Shown piece after piece: positions 43,201 to 52,492 of a DNA stretch of 64,000 bases. The stretch lies in the NCBI GenBank assembly GCA_027493945.1, contig JAOSJU010000001.1:1116001-1180000 (forward strand). Direction: 5' to 3'. The DNA is from Burkholderiaceae bacterium (GTDB lineage Bacteria; Pseudomonadota; Gammaproteobacteria; Burkholderiales; Burkholderiaceae_E). Position 1 is the first letter of the stretch, and every line of letters starts with the position of its first letter. Below the pieces are notes generated by a model that made no database searches, was not told the DNA's origin, and worked only from the letters and a program-made list of their open reading frames with translations. A program made the position numbers and the translations under genes.

Positions 43201-45222
43201 ATGCGGCTGTTCTTGTGCGAGAAGCCTTCCCAGGGCAACGACATTGGCCGGATTCTCGGCGCGACGCAGCGCGGTGAAGGCTGTCTCAGCGGCTCCGGCG
43301 TCACCGTCACCTGGTGCATCGGCCATCTCGTAGAAGCGGCAGCACCCGAGGTCTATGACGCGGCGCTCAAGCGCTGGTCGCTGGACCAGTTGCCCATCAT
43401 TCCCCAGCAATGGCGGGTCGAGGTCAAACCGAAGACCGCCACGCAATTCAAGGTCGTCAAGGCGCTTCTGGCGAAGACGACCCACCTGGTCATCGCCACC
43501 GATGCCGACCGCGAGGGCGAACTGATCGCCCGCGAGATCATCGATCTGTGTGGCTACCGAGGCCCCATCGAGCGCCTGTGGCTGTCGGCGCTCAACGATG
43601 CCTCGATCCGCACCGCGCTCGGCAAGCTGCGGCCGTCGTCCGACACGCTGCCGATGTACTTCTCGGCACTGGCGCGCTCGCGGGCCGACTGGCTCGTCGG
43701 CATGAACCTCAGCCGGCTGTTCACGGTGCTGGGGCGGCAGGCAGGCTATGACGGCGTGCTGTCGGTCGGGCGCGTCCAGACCCCGACGCTCAAGCTCGTG
43801 GTGGACCGCGACCGCGAGATCGCGGCTTTCAGGTCGGTGCCGTTTTGGGCCATCGACGTGTCCCTGTCCGCAGGCGGCCAGGCTTTCAGCGCGCAGTGGG
43901 TTCCGCCCGAAGGCTGCACCGACGCCGCCGGCCGATGCGTGCAGCAGCCCATCGCTCAGCAGGCCGCGCAGCAGATCCGCGCAGCCGGCAGTGCCCGGGT
44001 GGTGTCGGTCGAGACCGAACGCGTGCGCGAAGGTCCGCCGCTGCTGTTCGACCTGGGCACCTTGCAGGAGGTGTGCTCCAAGCAGCTTGGGCTGGACGTG
44101 CAGGAAACCCTGGAGATTGCCCAGGCCCTGTACGAGACGCACAAGGCCACCACGTACCCGCGTTCCGATTCCGGCTACCTGCCTGAAAGCATGTTCGCCG
44201 AGGTGCCTGCGGTACTGGACAGCCTGCTCAAGACCGATCCGTCGCTGCGTCCGATCATGGGCCAGCTCGACCGTACCCAACGCTCGCGCGCCTGGAACGA
44301 CGGCAAGGTCACGGCGCACCACGGCATCATCCCGACGCTCGAACCGGCGAACCTCTCGGCCATGAGCGAGAAGGAACTGGCGGTGTACCGACTGATCCGG
44401 GCGCACTATCTCGCCCAATTTTTGCCACATCACGAGTTCGATCGCACCGTGGCGAACTTCTCCTGCGGCCAGCAGACGCTTGCGGCCACGGGAAAGCAAG
44501 TCGTCGCCCGCGGCTGGCACCTGGTGCTGGCCGAGCCGCAGCCCGACGAGGATGGCGAGGCCACCGCGCGCAGCCAGGCTCTGCCCGCGCTGCGCGAAGG
44601 CATGGCATGCCAGGTGGCCGAGGCCGAGATCAAGGCGCTCAAGACGATGCCGCCCAAGCCCTACACTCAGGGCGAACTGGTCAAGTCGATGAAGGGCGTT
44701 GCGCGTTTCGTGACCGACCCGCGCCTGAAACAGAAGTTGAAGGACACGACGGGCATCGGCACCGAAGCCACGCGCGCCAACATCATCACCGGCCTGCTGA
44801 CGCGGGGCTACCTCGTGAAGAAGGGGCGCTCCATCCGCGCCTCGGAAGCTGCCTTCACCCTGATCGACGCGGTGCCCGCAGCGATTGCCGACCCAGGGAC
44901 CACCGCCGTCTGGGAACAGGCGCTGGACATGATCGAGGCCGGCCAACTCACGCTGGACGTGTTCATCGGCAAGCAGGCCGCATGGATTTCCCAGTTGATC
45001 GCGCAGTACGGCAGCACATCCCTGTCCATCAAGGTTCCCCAAGGGCCGACTTGCCCGCAATGCGGCGCACCCACACGCCAGCGCACCGGCAAGAGCGGCC
45101 CGTTCTGGTCGTGCAGTCGCTACCCCGACTGCAAAGGCACGCTGCCGGTCGAATCCGGCACGTCCAAGCGCGGGGCCTCGCGCCCGCGCCGTACCAGTGA
45201 CAGCGGCCGCAAAGGCTCCTGA
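43201..45222 (+). CDS. topB: DNA topoisomerase III (ICE copy)
   Basis: This 673-residue type IA topoisomerase has the N-terminal Toprim domain (LFLCEKPSQ and DADREGELIAREI), the active-site tyrosine Y319 in TTYPRSDSGYLP, and a C-terminal zinc finger (CPQCGAP, then CSRYPDC). ICE TopB copies resolve single-stranded intermediates during element replication or transfer. The upstream 277-base gap holds palindrome copy 4 and no gene. A 936-codon minus-strand frame over it is a shadow. Confidence 0.93.
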   Translation: MRLFLCEKPSQGNDIGRILGATQRGEGCLSGSGVTVTWCIGHLVEAAAPEVYDAALKRWSLDQLPIIPQQWRVEVKPKTATQFKVVKALLAKTTHLVIATDADREGELIAREIIDLCGYRGPIERLWLSALNDASIRTALGKLRPSSDTLPMYFSALARSRADWLVGMNLSRLFTVLGRQAGYDGVLSVGRVQTPTLKLVVDRDREIAAFRSVPFWAIDVSLSAGGQAFSAQWVPPEGCTDAAGRCVQQPIAQQAAQQIRAAGSARVVSVETERVREGPPLLFDLGTLQEVCSKQLGLDVQETLEIAQALYETHKATTYPRSDSGYLPESMFAEVPAVLDSLLKTDPSLRPIMGQLDRTQRSRAWNDGKVTAHHGIIPTLEPANLSAMSEKELAVYRLIRAHYLAQFLPHHEFDRTVANFSCGQQTLAATGKQVVARGWHLVLAEPQPDEDGEATARSQALPALREGMACQVAEAEIKALKTMPPKPYTQGELVKSMKGVARFVTDPRLKQKLKDTTGIGTEATRANIITGLLTRGYLVKKGRSIRASEAAFTLIDAVPAAIADPGTTAVWEQALDMIEAGQLTLDVFIGKQAAWISQLIAQYGSTSLSIKVPQGPTCPQCGAPTRQRTGKSGPFWSCSRYPDCKGTLPVESGTSKRGASRPRRTSDSGRKGS

Positions 45223-45737
45223 ACGACCCCGTTTCCCGTGAGCCGTGCCCGCCATCGGCGGCGCGGCCCGTGTTCCGCACGCCCTGCGGGACGCCCAGCG
45301 CGCAACGCCTTCTTGTCCGCGTGCGCGTCCCGCCCGGCCGTCCCCGGCCACGGGACCTGAAGGTAGCTTCTCCGCGAACCGTTTCCCGCGCGTTCTGCTG
45401 ATCTGCATTTTTCCGCCCGCTGCGAAGGGTCCCCCGATGGCTTGCCTGCGCGAGCCACCCGGAGACCCTTCGTGGTCAGCGGTATTCGGTGCCGGTGCCC
45501 GCCGGCGAAACACTGGGCTCCGTTTGTGTGTGGATACACGCCAGACGATGCCGGCCCCAGCCACGACATGGGCCGGGTGTGATTGCTGATGAGCAGACGG
45601 TTCTAGCGACGACCGGGCCTGCAACAGCCCACGGGTGGTTCTGTCCTCCCGAGCCGAAGGCCGCAGGGCCTTCGGCGTCTTTCTCCTGCCGATCAACGTC
45701 CCGGCCCGCCCAGGGCCACACGAACAGGAGACCCGAC
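45223..45737. other. Gene-free structured region before the DNA methyltransferase
   Basis: A 515-base gap between topB and the methyltransferase, with no convincing coding frame. It contains a long-range inverted repeat (GCGAAGGGTC near 45422 with GACCCTTCGT near 45464) and, just before the gene, a strong hairpin CCGAAGGCC / GGCCTTCGG (45654-45662, 45667-45675) followed by a T-rich stretch, like the other leaders of this region. Confidence 0.5.
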
Positions 45738-47345
45738 ATGAACCCGCAACCTCGCACCCTTCGCGGTGCGCCCCGGGCCGCGCCACTGCTGTACGGCAGC
45801 GTGTGCAGCGGCATCGAGGCCGTGAGCCTCGCCTGGCAACCTCTCGGCCTGCAAGCCGCGTGGTTCGCCGAGATCGACGCCTTCCCGAGCGCCGTGCTCG
45901 CCCACCGCTACCCCCACGTGCCCAACCTCGGCGACATGACCGCGATCGCCCGCCAGGTGCGCTCCGGCATCGTGCCAGCGCCCGACATCCTGGTCGGCGG
46001 CACGCCGTGCCAGTCGTTCAGCGTTGCCGGCGCGCGCCAGGGGCTGAACGACCCGCGTGGAGCCTTGACCCTTGCCTATGTGGAGCTTGCAAATGCCATC
46101 GACCAAACCCGCCACCAAAACCGCCGCTCGCCGGCAACGCTCGTCTGGGAAAACGTCCCCGGCGTCCTCAACGACCGCAGCAATGCCTTCGGGCATTTCC
46201 TGGGCGCACTGGCCGGAGAAGGCCGTGCGCTCCAGCCGCCAGGGGAAAAATGGGCGCACGCTGGTTGTGTGTCTGGACCCCGCCGCCGCATCGCCTGGCG
46301 CGTGCTCGACGCTCAATATTTCGGTGTCGCCCAACGCCGCAAGCGCGTGTTTCTTGTGGCATGTGGTGGTGATGACCTCGATCCCGCCGAAGTACTTTTT
46401 GAGCGCCCAGGCCTGCGCGGGGATTCTTCTGCGGGCCGCGCGCCGTGGCAAGAAGCTGCCCGCGCTGCTGGACCGGGTGCTGCGGCAGCAGGCGAGTACT
46501 CGGGATACGCAGGACTGAAGCAGCCCTACGGTCAGGTCACGACGACGTTCGGATTCAGCGGCGGCACCGGCCCCGTCGATGTGGCGGCATGCCTGATGGC
46601 CGCTGGCCCCAAGCACGACATCCGCACCGAGACGTTCATGGTGCAGTCGGTCGCCGGCAGCATCGCCCATGCCCTCGATACCGCCAACAACGGCAAGGGC
46701 AGCAGCGAGGACGGCACGGGCAAGGGCGTGCCAATCATCGCCTTCACCGCCCAGGGCAACGGCGCGGATGCGACGATCGACCTGACGCCGACGCTGCGCG
46801 CTGGCGGGCATCGCAACAGCCATGCGAACGCCGGTGTCGTGCCTGCCATCGCGTTCGCGCAGAATAACCGCGGCGAAGTGCGCTTCGAGTCGGGCCACGG
46901 ACAGGTGGCTTGCACCGTCCTGTCCAACGGCAAGCCAGGCTACGGGGTGCCGATGGTGGCCTGCGTTGCCCTGCGGGGACGGCCGCAGGGTCTTGCCGCC
47001 GAGCTGGGCGGCAGCGTAGCGGCCGCACTGCGCACCAGCGGCGGCGGCGCGGACAAGCCCCATGTGCTGGCCCCCGACTTCGAGGCGCATTTCCGCTACG
47101 ACTGGAACGACCCCGGCCCCGGCGACTGGTCGCACTGGCGGGTGCGGCGGCTGATGCCCATGGAGTGCGAGCGGCTGCAGGGCATGCCCGACGACTACAC
47201 GCTGATCCCATACCGCGGCAAGCCTGCCGCGGACGCTCCGCGCTACAAGGCGATCGGCAACTCCATGGCCGTCCCGTGCATGGCTTGGCTGGGCCACCGG
47301 CTGATGCAGTGCCTGCACAAGACGGGCTCGACCGCTTCGGTTTGA
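45738..47345 (+). CDS. dcm: DNA cytosine-5 methyltransferase
   Basis: This 535-residue enzyme has the C5-methyltransferase motifs in order: I (GSVCSGIEAVSLAW), IV with catalytic C91 (GGTPCQSF), VI (ENVPGV), VIII (QRRKRVF), IX (RRLMPMECERLQGMPDDYT) and X (AIGNSMAVPC). About 230 residues between VIII and IX carry target recognition and are longer than usual. No restriction endonuclease is adjacent, so it is an orphan methylase that may protect the element from host restriction or mark its DNA. The start ATG 45738 follows CAGGAG. Target sequence unknown. Confidence 0.92.
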   Translation: MNPQPRTLRGAPRAAPLLYGSVCSGIEAVSLAWQPLGLQAAWFAEIDAFPSAVLAHRYPHVPNLGDMTAIARQVRSGIVPAPDILVGGTPCQSFSVAGARQGLNDPRGALTLAYVELANAIDQTRHQNRRSPATLVWENVPGVLNDRSNAFGHFLGALAGEGRALQPPGEKWAHAGCVSGPRRRIAWRVLDAQYFGVAQRRKRVFLVACGGDDLDPAEVLFERPGLRGDSSAGRAPWQEAARAAGPGAAAAGEYSGYAGLKQPYGQVTTTFGFSGGTGPVDVAACLMAAGPKHDIRTETFMVQSVAGSIAHALDTANNGKGSSEDGTGKGVPIIAFTAQGNGADATIDLTPTLRAGGHRNSHANAGVVPAIAFAQNNRGEVRFESGHGQVACTVLSNGKPGYGVPMVACVALRGRPQGLAAELGGSVAAALRTSGGGADKPHVLAPDFEAHFRYDWNDPGPGDWSHWRVRRLMPMECERLQGMPDDYTLIPYRGKPAADAPRYKAIGNSMAVPCMAWLGHRLMQCLHKTGSTASV

Positions 47346-47388
47346 TCGGCGACGCAGCCTGCGGGCCGCGCCATTCTCCTTCCTGCAT

Positions 47389-47549
47389 TGCCGATGTATC
47401 GGCAGCAGCCCGCAGCCAGGGTGTCCAGGCTGCCGTGGGTTCCGCCCACGCCACCCGCCAGTTCGCTTCGGCATCTCACCGGCGAACGCTGCCCACCGGG
47501 GCATCGATGCCTCCTTTCTCCAACCCACGGGATGGTCGCCACGTCCCGT
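47389..47549 (+). ncRNA. Multi-hairpin leader, copy A
   Basis: Upstream of the gene at 47589. Hairpins in order: TGCCGAT/ATCGGCA (47389-47404), GCAGCC/GGCTGC (47412-47433), CGTGGG/CCCACG (47434-47450), GTTCGC/GCGAAC (47461-47487), enclosed partly by GGCATC/GATGCC, then ACGGGA/TCCCGT (47527-47549). The same order recurs in copies B, C and D with changed bases, which indicates a conserved RNA structure rather than a repeat. Confidence 0.65.
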
Positions 47550-47588
47550 CAGGGGCATGTCGCCGCCCGGTCGATTTCAGGACTTCCC

Positions 47589-48146
47589 ATGGAAACCATC
47601 ACCAAGCAAAACCGCATCACGCTGAAGAACCTCAAGGTGGCCGACTTCGCCAGCGAGGAAACGCTGTGCTTCACCGCCACCATCGTGTTCGACGACACTC
47701 CCATCGCCGAGGCCCGCAACGACGGGCATGGCGGATCGACGTTCCTACGCGCACTCAACGGCAAGGCGGCGCTGCTGGCTCAGGCCGAAGCCTTCGCCAA
47801 GGGCCTGCCGCCCACGCCGCTCGATCTCGGCCAGGAGGGCGAAGATCCTCATTACATCGACATGACGCTCGACTTCCTGGTCGATGAGCTGGCCGATGCC
47901 ATGCACGCGGAACGCAAGGTGCGAGCCGCGTTCAACCGCGACATCGGCAACAAGGTGCTGTTCATCAAGGACGGCAAACTGCTGTTCATCAAGGGCATCA
48001 AGCTCAAGGCCATTGCCGACCGCGCGGCGTACTTTGCAAAGCTGCGCAGCCGGCAGGCCCAGCCCATCGTCATCCTCGCCGAGCTTCCGCCCGAGCAGGC
48101 ATTCGACTTGTGGAAGCAGCATGTCCTGGGCGACAAGCCCGACTGA
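47589..48146 (+). CDS. ICE hypothetical protein
   Basis: This 185-residue protein begins METITKQNRITLKNLKVADF. It is predicted soluble, with an alpha/beta pattern and repeated KDGKLLFIKGIKLKAI strands. I do not recognise a domain. It is preceded by multi-hairpin leader A and followed by a strong terminator, so it looks like a single transcription unit or the end of one. Confidence 0.65.
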   Translation: METITKQNRITLKNLKVADFASEETLCFTATIVFDDTPIAEARNDGHGGSTFLRALNGKAALLAQAEAFAKGLPPTPLDLGQEGEDPHYIDMTLDFLVDELADAMHAERKVRAAFNRDIGNKVLFIKDGKLLFIKGIKLKAIADRAAYFAKLRSRQAQPIVILAELPPEQAFDLWKQHVLGDKPD

Positions 48147-48171
48147 CCCAGCGCCACCGCACCCTCCTGAC

Positions 48172-48202
48172 AGCCCCGCACTCGATGCGGGGCTTTTCTT
48201 TT
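48172..48202 (+). terminator. Rho-independent terminator
   Basis: Nine-bp stem AGCCCCGCA / TGCGGGGCT with a 5-base loop, followed by TTTTCTTTT, 26 bases after the preceding stop. Confidence 0.88.
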
Positions 48203-48287
48203 CTCTGCGCCCATCAATCGGGGCTGGGCCGGATGCCGTTTTCCCACTGACGCCGAGCGGCCCTCGCACGAAGCTGCCCGCATGTTC

Positions 48288-48448
48288 GCTGATTCGTCAG
48301 CACATGCCAGCAGCCAGGGTTCCAGGCTGCCGCGGGTCTCTCCCGCGTCACCCACCAGTCCGCATCGCATCAATCTCGCGGACGCGCGTCCCCGTGACGC
48401 CGATGCTTTTTTTCCAACCGCGTGCGGGAGCTGCCATCCCGTGAGGGA
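48288..48448 (+). ncRNA. Multi-hairpin leader, copy B
   Basis: Same hairpin order as copy A: GCTGA/TCAGC (48288-48301), GCAGCC/GGCTGC (48310-48330), CGCGGG/CCCGCG (48331-48347), GTCCGC/GCGGAC (48358-48383), an enclosing GCATCG/CGATGC pair, then T-rich text and TCCC/GGGA just before the ribosome site of the gene at 48479. Arm sequences differ from copies A, C and D while pairing is kept. Confidence 0.68.
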
Positions 48449-48478
48449 CGAGGCCCCGCTTTTCCAAGGAGCCCGTCC

Positions 48479-48691
48479 ATGTCCCAGCAAGCCTCTTTCG
48501 GCCAGTTGGCCCTGACCTACTGCGGCAAGTTCCTGCCGCTCGAAGTCCTGCAAAGCGCCGCCGGCCACTACATCGGCACGCGCGATACCGAAGGTCCCGT
48601 TTCGCGGGAATCCCGCGAGTACTTCCGCAGCTATGCCGCGGCTCAACGCGCCCTCGAAAGAGGCGGCTGGTCCCAGCTCGCCGTTCCCTGA
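48479..48691 (+). CDS. Small ICE hypothetical protein
   Basis: This 70-residue protein (start MSQQASFGQLALTYCGKFLP) is not recognised. AAGGAG precedes the ATG. It contains the pattern GHYIGTRDTEGPVSRESREYF, suggesting a small modification- or stress-type protein, but no function can be assigned. The next gene follows after 21 bases. Confidence 0.6.
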   Translation: MSQQASFGQLALTYCGKFLPLEVLQSAAGHYIGTRDTEGPVSRESREYFRSYAAAQRALERGGWSQLAVP

Positions 48692-48712
48692 TCCAACTGG
48701 AGAAATCACGTC

Positions 48713-49105
48713 ATGAACCAGCTATTGCCGCGGGAAGTCGTCGATCAGATCATGCGGGAAGATCAGCGTTTCGCTGCCGCGCCCCAAGCCTTCTTCGAGG
48801 CCTGGAAGCGCGGTGTCGAGATTGCTGGTCCCGAGTGGTTCGGCGACGGCACCCGTGAAGGCCTGAACCAGGCCAACACCAAGTGGGATTTGCGTCCCGA
48901 CATGCTGCGGCTCAACGATGCCCTCGGCGTCCTGAGCAGCGGCGAACGCATGTTCCTGTCCGCCATGGTCAGCTTCTACAACGCGCGCGAGGGCGGTGCC
49001 ATGCTCAAGCGCTGCCACTTCCACGGGCTGTCGGACTTCGACGGTCTCGATCTGGAGCGCCGCAAGGTCATCGCCGACCTGCTGGTGAACTACAACGGCT
49101 GGTGA
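48713..49105 (+). CDS. ICE hypothetical protein
   Basis: This 130-residue protein (start MNQLLPREVVDQIMREDQRF) is helical with a conserved-looking C-terminal half (LSSGERMFLSAMVSFYNAREG, then RRKVIADLLVNYNGW). It follows the previous gene in one transcription unit with a GGAGAA ribosome site. No known domain is recognised with confidence. Confidence 0.62.
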   Translation: MNQLLPREVVDQIMREDQRFAAAPQAFFEAWKRGVEIAGPEWFGDGTREGLNQANTKWDLRPDMLRLNDALGVLSSGERMFLSAMVSFYNAREGGAMLKRCHFHGLSDFDGLDLERRKVIADLLVNYNGW

Positions 49106-49144
49106 GCCGGTCTCCGGCACGCCACCGTCCTCTCGATCCCCCGT

Positions 49145-49176
49145 GAGGGACATGCGCCCACAAGGCCATGTCCCTC
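49145..49176 (+). promoter_or_regulatory. Leader hairpin
   Basis: Ten-bp stem GAGGGACATG / CATGTCCCTC in the gap before the gene at 49279. Confidence 0.6.
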
Positions 49177-49278
49177 AATTTCTTCCCCATCGCCCGGCGC
49201 CAACGGCCTTGGGCGATTCCCTGCGGATGCCGTCGTCCGCATGGGCTGGCTCCGCTCACTTCCCCGAAAGGAGCCAGC

Positions 49279-49965
49279 ATGGCAAACAACTACTACGAAG
49301 GCACGGGCGTTCTCGTGCTCGACCACGTTACTCCCGTCATCAAGGCACTGTTCGGTGCCTTCAGGCTGGACGAACACCATCCCAGCAATGGGCAGGCCTA
49401 CATCGCCCAGATCGCCGAGACCAATAATCCGCGATGGACAGATGTGCTGGACGGTCTGGAAAACCTGGCCGCACAACTCGGCATCCCCATGCCCGACGAC
49501 GAAGAGTTGTCGATTCCGCCTCTGCTTGAACGGCTGGCCGCGCACTTCGGCGCTGACCAGGACGGGGAGCTGGAGAACCTGATCGAGCACCACCAGTTCG
49601 AGGACAGCGCCGACCTGGAAGCCTTGCTTCTGATCGCCTCCCGCTTCGATGACGGCCATCACCTGACCGCCATCCAGTTCGAGGGCTGCTGGTATTGCAG
49701 CAAGCCAAGGCTGTTCGAGTTCGGTGGCCACGGCTGCTACCTGAGCCGCGAGGTACAGGTCTTCAGAACGTCCTCGCAGGCGCTCCAACTCGGCGACCAA
49801 CTGCGCAAGGCCATCGTGGCCACCGACATCGAAGAGGCCTCGGCGTTGATCGCGTTGGAGGCCGCCAACCTGCTCGCCGGCATCAACGACGAGCATTTCC
49901 GCCTGAGTGTGCGCCATCGCGTCGCCGAACGACTGGCCCAGACGCCGACGATCAGCGCCGCCTGA
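49279..49965 (+). CDS. ICE hypothetical protein
   Basis: This 228-residue protein (MANNYYEGTGVLVLDHVTPV at the start) has a good AAAGGAG ribosome site. The central part is acidic and helical and contains FEGCWYCSKPRLFEFGGHGC, with three cysteines and a histidine that could bind metal, though the spacing is not a standard finger. Function unknown. Confidence 0.65.
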   Translation: MANNYYEGTGVLVLDHVTPVIKALFGAFRLDEHHPSNGQAYIAQIAETNNPRWTDVLDGLENLAAQLGIPMPDDEELSIPPLLERLAAHFGADQDGELENLIEHHQFEDSADLEALLLIASRFDDGHHLTAIQFEGCWYCSKPRLFEFGGHGCYLSREVQVFRTSSQALQLGDQLRKAIVATDIEEASALIALEAANLLAGINDEHFRLSVRHRVAERLAQTPTISAA

Positions 49966-49985
49966 CGCATTTTCCACTTTCAACC

Positions 49986-50006
49986 CACCGGGTCCAATTC
50001 CCGGTG
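49986..50006 (+). promoter_or_regulatory. Leader hairpin
   Basis: Seven-bp stem CACCGGG / CCCGGTG, 40 bases before the gene at 50046. Confidence 0.6.
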
Positions 50007-50045
50007 GCGGGGATTGGCTCCATTATTCAAATCTGGAGAGTTCCC

Positions 50046-50783
50046 ATGTCCCAGAAACCCAATCCCTTTCTCCGCGGCTACTGGAATCTGAAAATCGTCC
50101 GCACGCTGTGCATCAGCTACGAGGACGGAAGCCCGCATGTCTGGCGAAACATCCACCAGAGCCAAGAACACCTCTCCGACGAGGAGCTGGTTTCATCGTC
50201 CTGCATCGTCACCAGCGATTTCGCCGTGGTCAGCAATGGTCCTCACCCCGTGAGTGCCGAGGTGCTGGCCGAATGCGATGCCGGTGAGGGCGTCAGCGGC
50301 CAAGGCGTGATCGGCGCCGTGGTCTATGCCATCCATGGCGACGACTTCGACGGCCGTCCGGTCCACGTCGGTGACACCTATTCGGCCGAGGCCGCGCGGG
50401 AAGTCGTGCAGCGCCTGAGTTTCGAGACCGGGTATTTCAGCCGGGCCTGGGAAATCAGCCGTGAGCACATCACCGTCGATACCTGGCACTACCTCGCCAA
50501 CCTGGCAGACCTCGCCACGCCGGAGGCTTTCCTGTTCATCGCGTTCCGGGTTCCGTACAGCCCGGCGATCGGCATCAAGCTGATCTCCACGCCCTGGACG
50601 GACCAGAACCTGGAGTATGCCGAGGGCATCACCGCCGAGCAGCTTCGGCAGGAGCACCGGAACAAGGGCATGCCGGACGAACTGGCGAACATCCTTGAAC
50701 TGGCTGGCCAGGCCGACGTGCGCATCCTGATCCTCGACGCCGACGCTTCCGTGCTACCGGGCCTGCCGCTGGCCGAGTCCTAG
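50046..50783 (+). CDS. ICE hypothetical protein
   Basis: This 245-residue protein (MSQKPNPFLRGYWNLKIVRT at the start) is soluble, with alternating strand and helix prediction by eye (WNLKIVRTLCISYEDG; DADVRIL-like end). No catalytic motif is seen. A GGAGAG ribosome site and its own leader hairpin precede it. Confidence 0.62.
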   Translation: MSQKPNPFLRGYWNLKIVRTLCISYEDGSPHVWRNIHQSQEHLSDEELVSSSCIVTSDFAVVSNGPHPVSAEVLAECDAGEGVSGQGVIGAVVYAIHGDDFDGRPVHVGDTYSAEAAREVVQRLSFETGYFSRAWEISREHITVDTWHYLANLADLATPEAFLFIAFRVPYSPAIGIKLISTPWTDQNLEYAEGITAEQLRQEHRNKGMPDELANILELAGQADVRILILDADASVLPGLPLAES

Positions 50784-50823
50784 CAGCCACGCGACGCGCC
50801 ATCCTTCCTCTTTCTCCCCCATA

Positions 50824-50854
50824 CCAGCCCGTCTCCTGCCCGGAGCCGGGCTGG
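50824..50854 (+). promoter_or_regulatory. Leader hairpin
   Basis: Eight-bp stem CCAGCCCG / CGGGCTGG, ending 24 bases before the gene at 50878, with T-rich text between it and the ribosome site. Confidence 0.6.
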
Positions 50855-50877
50855 TTCATTTTCACAGGAGCACCCTC

Positions 50878-51156
50878 ATGTTCCCCGACCTCATCTCGCC
50901 CGCGCTCGACTTCGAGCACCAGCTTGGAGCCTGCGTCAATGCCATGAGCCAGGACGACGCCATCGGCCAGATCCTGGTATTCGAGCGCATGCGTGGCACG
51001 CTGCACATGCGCCATATCGCCAGCGCCGACCTGGTGGACACCGACGTGGACGACTACGAAATGGTCGTGTTCGACGGTGGCAACACCAGCGGCGATACAT
51101 GGAAGCATGTCTTCTTCCCGCGCCAGCGCGAGCACTACTTCGTTTACGAAGCTTGA
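50878..51156 (+). CDS. Small ICE hypothetical protein
   Basis: This 92-residue acidic protein (MFPDLISPALDFEHQLGACV at the start) is not recognised. A CAGGAG ribosome site precedes the ATG, and a clear terminator follows the stop, marking the end of a transcription unit. Confidence 0.6.
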   Translation: MFPDLISPALDFEHQLGACVNAMSQDDAIGQILVFERMRGTLHMRHIASADLVDTDVDDYEMVVFDGGNTSGDTWKHVFFPRQREHYFVYEA

Positions 51157-51162
51157 CCCCCC

Positions 51163-51187
51163 AAGCCCCTTCCGAGGGGCTTTTTCT
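51163..51187 (+). terminator. Rho-independent terminator
   Basis: Stem AAGCCCCT / AGGGGCTT with a TCCG loop, followed by TTTCTT, right after the preceding stop. Confidence 0.88.
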
Positions 51188-51274
51188 TGCCCGCAGCGAA
51201 GGAAAGCGGATGCGGCGCGGTGCGGTTTCCTACGGGCGGACCGCTCACTCCAGGGCCATCCTTGCCCCATGTTC

Positions 51275-51403
51275 GTCGGCGTTGCCGACACATGCCCAGG
51301 CAGCCAAGACCTTCGAGGCTGCAAGCGCGGGAAACCGTGCTGGTCGTTTCTTCCTACGGACGTACCGCGTCCATCCACCCACAAGGGACCTCTCCCTTGT
51401 GGG
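51275..51403 (+). ncRNA. Multi-hairpin leader, copy C
   Basis: GTCGGC/GCCGAC (51275-51289), GCAGCC/GGCTGC (51300-51322), GCGCGG/CCGTGC (51325-51340), then an 11-bp stem CCCACAAGGGA / TCCCTTGTGGG (51378-51403) and T-rich text before the gene at 51439. The stem-1 arms differ from those of copy D (GCTGAC/GTCAGC) but pair equally well. Confidence 0.68.
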
Positions 51404-51438
51404 CAGGGAATCCCTTGTTTTTCCTCAAGGAGATTCCC

Positions 51439-52248
51439 ATGGATCGCTCTCTCATCAAGACCCTGATGCCTTCGCTTGTCGCGGGTCATGTGCCCCGCAA
51501 CGTGCGGTCGATCAAGTACCGTGTGTTCGATGATCAGCCGCAGCCTTCGGCGCTGGGCTTCGCCTTCGATCCCCAGCCTTTCGACGGCAAGGTGGTCGCC
51601 GCGACGGACGATGCCATCGTCGTCAAGCTCAAACCCAGCGAGTTCGCGGTGCTCGACCCCAACCTGGTGACCGCCGTTCCCAGCGAAGGCGCCAAGGTGC
51701 ATGTCCAACCGTATGCCCGCCACCGCTTCGACGGCCTGCGCGCGGACACCCCGGAAGTCATCACCGAGAAAACCTCGGATGGCACGCCTTACACCATCAC
51801 GAGGCATATTCTCGGCTCCGCGCCAGCCAAGCTGCCCATCCCCGAGCCGCAGTGCATGGAGCTGGGCCAGCTCATCGAGCAGTTGGAGGAAATGCCGGCG
51901 CCCGACGGGTTCCGGCGCATCACCCACATGCTGGTCGATGCGGGCGCCCGGGACTTCACCTGGGTCGATCCCAAGCCGTCGAAGATCATCGAGACCCCGC
52001 CGGCGATCAGCTTCACGGTCTCGACCGCAAAGTTCGAGGGCCAGGTGACGATCCTCTACGACCGCGGCGGGGACACCTACGTGGTGGAACTGCGCCGCGA
52101 CGGCGAGCTGGTCGATCGGCACGACGAGGTGTATTTCGACATGCTCGGCGAAGTGCTGGAGCGGCTCATCGACGACGGACGCTGGCGCCTGATCGACGTG
52201 AGCGTGATCGACGCCAAAGCGGCCCGCCGCCGGGCAGTGCCGGCATGA
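51439..52248 (+). CDS. ICE hypothetical protein
   Basis: This 269-residue protein (MDRSLIKTLMPSLVAGHVPR at the start) has an N-terminal beta-rich region (FDGKVVAATDDAIVVKLKPSEF) reminiscent of small beta-barrels, and a C-terminal alpha/beta part. It is preceded by multi-hairpin leader C and an AAGGAG site. It overlaps the next gene by 4 bases. From memory similar proteins (KfrB-like in some annotations) occur in related islands; I cannot confirm this. Confidence 0.62.
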   Translation: MDRSLIKTLMPSLVAGHVPRNVRSIKYRVFDDQPQPSALGFAFDPQPFDGKVVAATDDAIVVKLKPSEFAVLDPNLVTAVPSEGAKVHVQPYARHRFDGLRADTPEVITEKTSDGTPYTITRHILGSAPAKLPIPEPQCMELGQLIEQLEEMPAPDGFRRITHMLVDAGARDFTWVDPKPSKIIETPPAISFTVSTAKFEGQVTILYDRGGDTYVVELRRDGELVDRHDEVYFDMLGEVLERLIDDGRWRLIDVSVIDAKAARRRAVPA

Positions 52249-52463
52249 CGTCCAAGGCCGGCGACTGCTGGGTGGTGTATTCGCCCAACGAGTCGGCCAT
52301 CGGCGACAGCGCCGGCTTCTGGTCCAACGAGTTCGGCTGGGTCCCGTTCGACCAGGCGACGTGCTTCTCGGCGGAAGAGACCGGGAGCTTGCAGCTTCCG
52401 ATCTCCACTGGCGGTGATGCGCGCTTCGTTCCATGGCAGGAGGCCCGGCGGCACTACGGCTGA
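52245..52463 (+). CDS. Small ICE hypothetical protein
   Basis: This 72-residue protein (MTSKAGDCWVVYSPNESAIG at the start) is coupled to the previous gene by an ATGA overlap. It is aromatic- and Gly-rich, with WSNEFGWVPFDQATCFS. Not recognised. Confidence 0.55.
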   Translation: MTSKAGDCWVVYSPNESAIGDSAGFWSNEFGWVPFDQATCFSAEETGSLQLPISTGGDARFVPWQEARRHYG

Positions 52464-52492
52464 CGCCGAAGCCTACCGGCCGCATGCCCCAC

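Noticed and set aside
42976..45786. 936-codon open frame on the minus strand
   Set aside because: Antisense shadow of topB; no recognisable protein features.
45693..47558. 621-codon open frame on the minus strand
   Set aside because: Antisense shadow of the cytosine methyltransferase, whose motifs are all in order on the plus strand.
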